DNA of 7,192 nucleotides from a bacterium (GTDB lineage Bacteria > Krumholzibacteriota > Krumholzibacteria > LZORAL124-64-63). The position numbers and the translations under genes were made by a program. Below the pieces are notes generated by a model. The model ran no database searches. It was not told the DNA's origin and saw nothing but the letters and a program-made list of their open reading frames with translations. The first letter of the stretch is position 1. Each line of letters starts with the position of its first letter. The stretch spans positions 1 to 7,192 of the forward strand of contig JAASSM010000079.1 in NCBI GenBank assembly GCA_021767885.1, given 5' to 3'. Positions 6,142-7,192 of this stretch are shown here, piece by piece.

Positions 6142-7192
6142 TTAGCTGCCCGCCATGATGGCCGGCAGGTCCTCCTCCACGGTGCCGATGCCCTTGATGT
6201 CGAAGCTCTCCACCAGCACCTTCGCCACGCCCGGCGACAGGAAGGCCGGCAGGGTGGGCCCGAGGCGGATGCCCTTGACGCCCAGGTGCAGCAGGGCGAG
6301 CAGGACGGTGACCGCCTTCTGCTCGTACCAGCCGATGTCGAAGCTGATGGGCAGATCGTTCACCGATTCCGCACCGAACACCTCGGTGAGCCTGAGGGCG
6401 ATCACGGCCAGGGAGTAGCAGTCGTTGCACTGGCCGGCGTCGAGCACCCGGGGAATGCCGCCGATCTCGCCGAGGTCCAGCTTGTTGTAGCGGAACTTGG
6501 CGCAGCCGGCGGTGAGGATCACCGCGTCCTGCGGCAGGGCCCCGGCCAGATCGGTGAAGTACTGGCGCTCCCGGTGGTGGCCGTCGCAGCCGGCCATGAC
6601 CACGAACCGCTTGATGGCCCCGCTCTGGACCGCCGCGACCACCTGGTCGGCCACGGCCAGCACCTGGTCGTGGGCGAAGCCGCAGGTGACCGTCCCGGAC
6701 TCGATCTGCGTGGGCGCCGGGCAGGTCTGCGCCTGCGCGATGACGGCGGAGAAGTCCTTGCGGCCATCCTGCGGGCGGTCGCCGATGTGGCCCAGCCCGG
6801 GCCAGCCCACCAGACCGGTGGTCCAGATGCGGTCGCGGTAGCTGTCGCGCGGCTTCTGGATGCAGTTGGTGGTCATGACGATGGGGCCGCCGAAGGCCTC
6901 GAATTCCCCCTGCTGCTGGTACCAGGCGCCCCCGTAGTTGCCCACGAGGTTGTCGTATTGCTTGAAGAAGGGGTAGGCGTGGGCGGGCAGCATCTCGCCG
7001 TGGGTGTAGACGTCCACGCCGGTCCCGCGGGTCTGCTCGAGCAGGTCCTCGAGGTCGCGCAGGTCGTGGCCCGAGATGAGGATGCCCGGGCGCTCGCGCG
7101 GCTCGATGCTCACGGTGGTGGCCTCCGGCTTGCCGTAGCGGGCGCCATGGGCGCCGTCCAGGCGTGCCATCACCGCGACTGCCACCTCGCCC
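6142..7192 (-). CDS. hcp: Hybrid cluster protein (hydroxylamine reductase), 5' end cut off by window
   Basis: Hcp carries a 4Fe-2O-2S hybrid cluster; it reduces hydroxylamine in vitro and handles NO or S-nitrosylation in the cytoplasm of anaerobically growing bacteria. Seen: about 349 C-terminal codons, ending in TAA at 6142. The family is about 550 residues, so roughly the first 200, including the N-terminal FeS cysteines, lie outside the window. Counting from the GTG codon at 7185, the cluster ligands appear as His40 (SGHD), Glu64 (THGEMLPAH), Cys108 (TTNCI), Cys200 (AGCDGH, the persulfide position), Cys228 (TAGCAKF), Cys253 (GQCNDC) and Glu288 with Lys290 (WYEQK). Their spacing follows Desulfovibrio Hcp closely, so the enzyme looks functional. 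The GTG at 7185 is internal and not the true start. The gene converges on the patatin gene. Whether it is class I/II or III, and whether an hcr reductase is adjacent, cannot be told here. Confidence 0.96.
   Translation of the reverse strand, partial: GEVAVAVMARLDGAHGARYGKPEATTVSIEPRERPGILISGHDLRDLEDLLEQTRGTGVDVYTHGEMLPAHAYPFFKQYDNLVGNYGGAWYQQQGEFEAFGGPIVMTTNCIQKPRDSYRDRIWTTGLVGWPGLGHIGDRPQDGRKDFSAVIAQAQTCPAPTQIESGTVTCGFAHDQVLAVADQVVAAVQSGAIKRFVVMAGCDGHHRERQYFTDLAGALPQDAVILTAGCAKFRYNKLDLGEIGGIPRVLDAGQCNDCYSLAVIALRLTEVFGAESVNDLPISFDIGWYEQKAVTVLLALLHLGVKGIRLGPTLPAFLSPGVAKVLVESFDIKGIGTVEEDLPAIMAGS

Noticed and set aside
4754..6430. 558-codon minus-strand frame spanning the patatin barrel, the hairpins and the hcp end
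   Set aside because: It runs antisense through two well-supported genes and both hairpins, and its composition is that of an antisense shadow.
7183..7185. GTG as start codon of hcp
   Set aside because: The reading frame continues upstream to the window edge and about 200 family-typical N-terminal residues would be missing, so this codon is internal.
1..7192. Signs of a mobile island, defence system or CRISPR array
   Set aside because: No transposase, integrase, toxin-antitoxin pair, attachment-type repeat or spaced repeat array was seen, and base composition looks even throughout.

Overview
The window is very GC-rich DNA: third codon positions are almost all G or C, and long open frames appear on the non-coding strands. 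It comes from a diderm (Gram-negative type) bacterium. Two gene products can only work in an outer membrane: a NodT/OprM-type efflux lipoprotein and a patatin fused to an Omp85-type beta barrel. Codon use looks even across the window, and I see no transposase, integrase, tRNA, rRNA or CRISPR array. The gene set does not fix the phylum; a GC-rich proteobacterium or a related diderm lineage would both fit.

Left half, minus strand. From right to left the order is an atypical SDR/DUF2867 protein (3647 to 2151), a TetR-family repressor (2049 to 1312) and an outer-membrane efflux lipoprotein (1315 down to the window edge, 3' end cut off). The repressor and efflux genes overlap by four bases (GTGA), so they are almost certainly co-transcribed and translationally coupled. 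A perfect 14-bp palindrome, CAAACGAACGTTTG, lies 13 bases upstream of the repressor start. It is the obvious candidate operator, which makes this a self-regulated tetR-efflux operon. The periplasmic adaptor and inner-membrane pump would be expected just beyond position 1.

Right half. A divergent 110-bp intergenic region (3648-3757) separates the SDR gene from a plus-strand gene for a PlpD-like type Vd autotransporter: signal peptide, patatin lipase, POTRA-like linker and Omp85 barrel (3758-6028). It converges on the minus-strand hybrid cluster protein gene (hcp, 7192 to 6142, 5' end cut off), which keeps every expected hybrid-cluster ligand in the visible part. The 113-bp gap between these convergent genes holds two strong GC hairpins without T-tracts.

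I did not find a clearly new biological system. The main points for follow-up are the tetR palindrome, the off-pattern C-terminus of the patatin barrel, the replaced catalytic residues in the SDR protein and the tandem hairpins.
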